DNA of 64,000 nucleotides, taken from NCBI RefSeq assembly GCF_025685645.1, contig NZ_JAGSYF010000007.1, forward strand, positions 1-64,000, given 5' to 3'. Below the pieces are notes generated by a model, which was not told the DNA's origin, did not search any database, and was given only the letters and a program-made list of their open reading frames with translations. This DNA comes from Edaphobacter bradus. GTDB taxonomy: Bacteria; Acidobacteriota; Terriglobia; Terriglobales; Acidobacteriaceae. The stretch's first letter is position 1. Each line of letters starts with the position of its first letter. A program made the translations under genes and the position numbers. Positions 61,975-64,000 of the stretch are shown here, in pieces.

Positions 61975-62128
61975 CCAGTTCGCTCGAATAAGCGCCGAAC
62001 GCACGGAACCATCCGAAACTCGCCCGCATCGCACCTGGTTGTGAGTAGGCCTCGACGTACGTATCGAGCTCTTTCGAACCGATCGCCTGACGGTTGAAGG
62101 CGATAGCCCTTATGAAGGAGAAACGCAT
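61965..62128 (-). pseudogene. Epoxide-hydrolase-like alpha/beta hydrolase internal fragment
   Basis: The frame reads AFNRQAIGSKELDTYVEAYS and QPGAMRASFGWFRAFGAYSS. This is the cap-domain segment of epoxide-hydrolase-like proteins (motif EYVRAYSQPGAMRAGF.YYRAF). Neither the nucleophile nor the terminal His region is present. It is fused at its 3' side to the NDH-2 fragment. Confidence 0.65.
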
Positions 62129-62262
62129 GGGTTTCCATACAAAGCAATGGGTCTCGAAGATGACGTGATAACGCCTGAGAACCTTGCTGTACGTCAGATT
62201 GAGTTACCCTAACTGCAGAACGGAGAAGCCCTTGTCCGCGTGAAGGTCATTATATTCATGCA
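62127..62262 (+). pseudogene. CurA-like NADP-dependent oxidoreductase N-terminal remnant
   Basis: AAGGAG precedes the ATG at 62127, which reads MGFHTKQWVSK (compare SKQWVLA in the family). One frame away the sequence continues LEDDVITPENLAVRQIELP-stop-LQNGEALVRVKVI. This matches the start of YfmJ/CurA-type MDR reductases but has a frameshift and a nonsense codon. The rest is missing; the gap to 62400 shows no other gene. Confidence 0.55.
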
Positions 62263-62400
62263 ATACACGTCCGCATCTGTCACGAAGTGAACCTGTTGAT
62301 CTGCCGGCTGCCTCATGCAGAGTTTTGCTGAATTAGCGCTTCGCACAATACTTGGAGAAGATGAAAGGGCAATACATTTGGAGCGTCCGTTAGTACGGAC

Positions 62401-63888
62401 TCATCGAGAGAGCACAGCTTCCAAAACCGACACGCCCCTCTTTATCTCACTCGCATTACACCCTGCGAAGCCCAGCGACAACGCGGGCTTCTGCTCGTAC
62501 TTGATGACATATGAGGAGATTGGAGCTACTTCCAATCCCAGCTGTTCTGCCCGTCGTGTCAACTCCATTTCGGTGACACCTGTTTTGATCCAGGCCACGG
62601 TACGCATCCCAGATTGTGCGTTCTCCACATCGAGCAAACCGGAAAGACGCCGATTCGCCTCTTCTGTAAGTAGCTGCGAACGCTCCGAGTAGACCTGCCT
62701 CATCTTTCTAACGTGGTGGCCAAAGTGACCTTCGTTGATGAATTCCGTCAGCACGGCCTGATCTAGCGTCGGAGCATGGCGATCGATGAAGCTTCGTGTG
62801 ATTCTAAATGCTTCGACTAACCGTTCCGGAACAACGATGAACCCAATGCGAAGAGCGTTGAAGAGCATCTTCGTAAATGTTCCAACATAAATGACCGATC
62901 CAGATCTATCGAGGCTGTGCAGTGACGCAATCGGCTTCCCGGAATAGCGATATTCCGCGTCGTATTCATCTTCGATAATCCATGCCCCCGCACGCGCGGC
63001 CCAGTAGAGAAGTTCGACTCGTCTCTCCGCTGACATGACAGTTCCAAGGGGAAACTGATTGGCTGGTGTTACATACACCACACGGGCGGCGGGAGATGAC
63101 TTTATCGCTCTTGCAACATCTATACCGTCCCTATCAACTGGAATGGGAATCACACTCGCGCCAGCGCTCTGAAAGGCTTGAGAAGCTCCAGGGTACCCGG
63201 GATCTTCCATCCACACCTCGTCGCCGGGATCGAGAAGCACTCGCGCCAAGAGGTCCAACGCCTGCTGCGCGCCCGATGTCACGATGATCTGTTCAGCAGA
63301 ACAACGTACTCCGCGGGATTGGCCCACATATTCCGCGATGGCTCTTCGCAGCGGTGGATAACCACCTGCATCACCTTGCCCATACAAAGAACGCGGTGCG
63401 TTGCGATAAACGCGCGCCGCAATCCGCGCCCACAGTTCGACTGGAAACAGGTCGATAGCCGGCTCGTAGCCCCGAAACGCCTTACCGATGGAATGCGAAG
63501 CTGGCACGAAAAATGTGGTCTTAAGAAGACTCTGCGTACGCTTTGCTATAGTCGCTCTGGAGATTACCTGCCGGGAAGATCTTTGTTTAGTCGGAGAGGT
63601 CATCTCCCACCCTGGCGCCGGTACGACAAATGTTCCAGCACTCACTTCGGACGAAACGAATCCCTCAGCCTGAAGTTGCTGGAATGCTGCCACGACTGTA
63701 CCCCGGGCAAGGCCGTATTGTGCTGCCAGGTTTCTCGTGGACGGCAATCGTGCTCCAGATTTCAATCGGCCATCAATAATTGCGGAGCGCAGCTCAGTAT
63801 AGAGCCAGCGCCACATCTCCTGGCCGCCCTTCCTTGGTTCTAAGACCAGGTCTTGAAATGTCTCTATCTTCGGCACTGTTTTAGGCAC
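62401..63888 (-). CDS. MocR-type regulator (GntR HTH + aminotransferase fold)
   Basis: 495 residues. The GntR winged helix is in the first 80 (WRWLYTELRSAIIDGRLKSG, ARLPSTRNLAAQYGLARGTV). A fold-type I aminotransferase domain follows, with YGQGDAGGYPPLRRAIAEYV, the TSGAQQALDLLARVL cofactor loop, EDPGYPGASQAF, IIEDEYDAEYRYSG and the presumptive PLP lysine in YVGTFTKMLFNALRIGF. MocR proteins use PLP as a sensor and often control a divergent gene. Here that is the gene starting at 63974. Confidence 0.92.
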   Translation of the reverse strand: MPKTVPKIETFQDLVLEPRKGGQEMWRWLYTELRSAIIDGRLKSGARLPSTRNLAAQYGLARGTVVAAFQQLQAEGFVSSEVSAGTFVVPAPGWEMTSPTKQRSSRQVISRATIAKRTQSLLKTTFFVPASHSIGKAFRGYEPAIDLFPVELWARIAARVYRNAPRSLYGQGDAGGYPPLRRAIAEYVGQSRGVRCSAEQIIVTSGAQQALDLLARVLLDPGDEVWMEDPGYPGASQAFQSAGASVIPIPVDRDGIDVARAIKSSPAARVVYVTPANQFPLGTVMSAERRVELLYWAARAGAWIIEDEYDAEYRYSGKPIASLHSLDRSGSVIYVGTFTKMLFNALRIGFIVVPERLVEAFRITRSFIDRHAPTLDQAVLTEFINEGHFGHHVRKMRQVYSERSQLLTEEANRRLSGLLDVENAQSGMRTVAWIKTGVTEMELTRRAEQLGLEVAPISSYVIKYEQKPALSLGFAGCNASEIKRGVSVLEAVLSR

Positions 63889-63973
63889 CTAGCATGGACT
63901 AGTCTTCCTGACGATTATGGACCATCCGGCTATGCCATTTCAATATAGCCTAACTGTGGAAGGAGAATACGTC

Positions 63974-64000
63974 GTGAAGATGAGATTGGATCCGGCGAAG
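63974..64000 (+). CDS. Start of a gene leaving the window, possibly carboxymuconolactone decarboxylase family
   Basis: GGAAGGAGA at 63957-63965 precedes a GTG at 63974 (or ATG at 63980). Nine codons, VKMRLDPAK, are visible. MKMRLDYAK is a common start of AhpD-like carboxymuconolactone decarboxylase proteins, which often lie next to MocR regulators. Too short to be sure. Confidence 0.35.

Overview
The window looks like chromosome from an Acidobacteriota soil bacterium of the Terriglobales/Acidobacteriaceae type (Granulicella, Edaphobacter or Terriglobus relatives). This is inferred from two very large Oar-like TonB-dependent receptors with an N-terminal carboxypeptidase-regulatory-like domain, the 960-residue PIG-L deacetylase next to a Tat-exported Gfo/Idh protein, the DUF4118 sensor kinase and the moderately high GC. 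No rRNA, tRNA, CRISPR array or complete insertion sequence was seen.

Layout. 1-4.8 kb is decayed DNA: an integrase tail, a TetR gene with a 24-bp palindrome, an SDR fragment fused to a DJ-1/PfpI protein, and two broken SDR genes joined tail to tail. 4.8-11.1 kb holds a small membrane protein, a KdpDE-like two-component pair and a TonB receptor. 11.1-19.1 kb holds a NemR-like TetR regulator, a MarR regulator, a VOC dioxygenase, an ABM-type protein, an MgtC-like protein and an NTF2-like protein; two of the promoters carry the same NemR-type operator. 19.4-22.1 kb holds a DUF4386 protein and a cobalamin-salvage cluster (DUF71 PP-loop ATPase, BtuF-like protein, membrane-protein remnant). 22.4-25.2 kb holds a SpoIIE-type phosphatase gene broken into three frames and a broken IS6-family transposase.

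25.3-32.9 kb is a compact histidine-degradation operon, hutH-hutU-hutI-hutF, ending in an M20 metallopeptidase gene where hutG would be expected, with a divergent Lrp/AsnC regulator. 33.1-44.6 kb is a likely amino-sugar or glycan locus: a frameshifted nagB-like gene divergent from an MFS transporter, TonB receptor, PIG-L deacetylase and Gfo/Idh oxidoreductase. A perfect 15-bp inverted repeat brackets the shared promoter. 44.6-47 kb has repeats, a second integrase tail and a two-gene dinB operon.

47-64 kb is an accessory redox region. It has a LysR/aldo-keto reductase pair, a GC-rich quinone-oxidoreductase-like gene with a partial duplicate, three tandem cytochrome P460 genes, an Asp-nucleophile alpha/beta hydrolase, an AraC regulator, an AhpD-like protein, a PEP-mutase-family enzyme, a cupin, an NmrA-like protein, a diheme cytochrome c and a MocR regulator. 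Gene fragments are scattered among them, including a fourth P460 stub. About twenty broken or truncated genes and several dispersed repeats mark much of the window as a zone of repeated insertion, duplication and decay.
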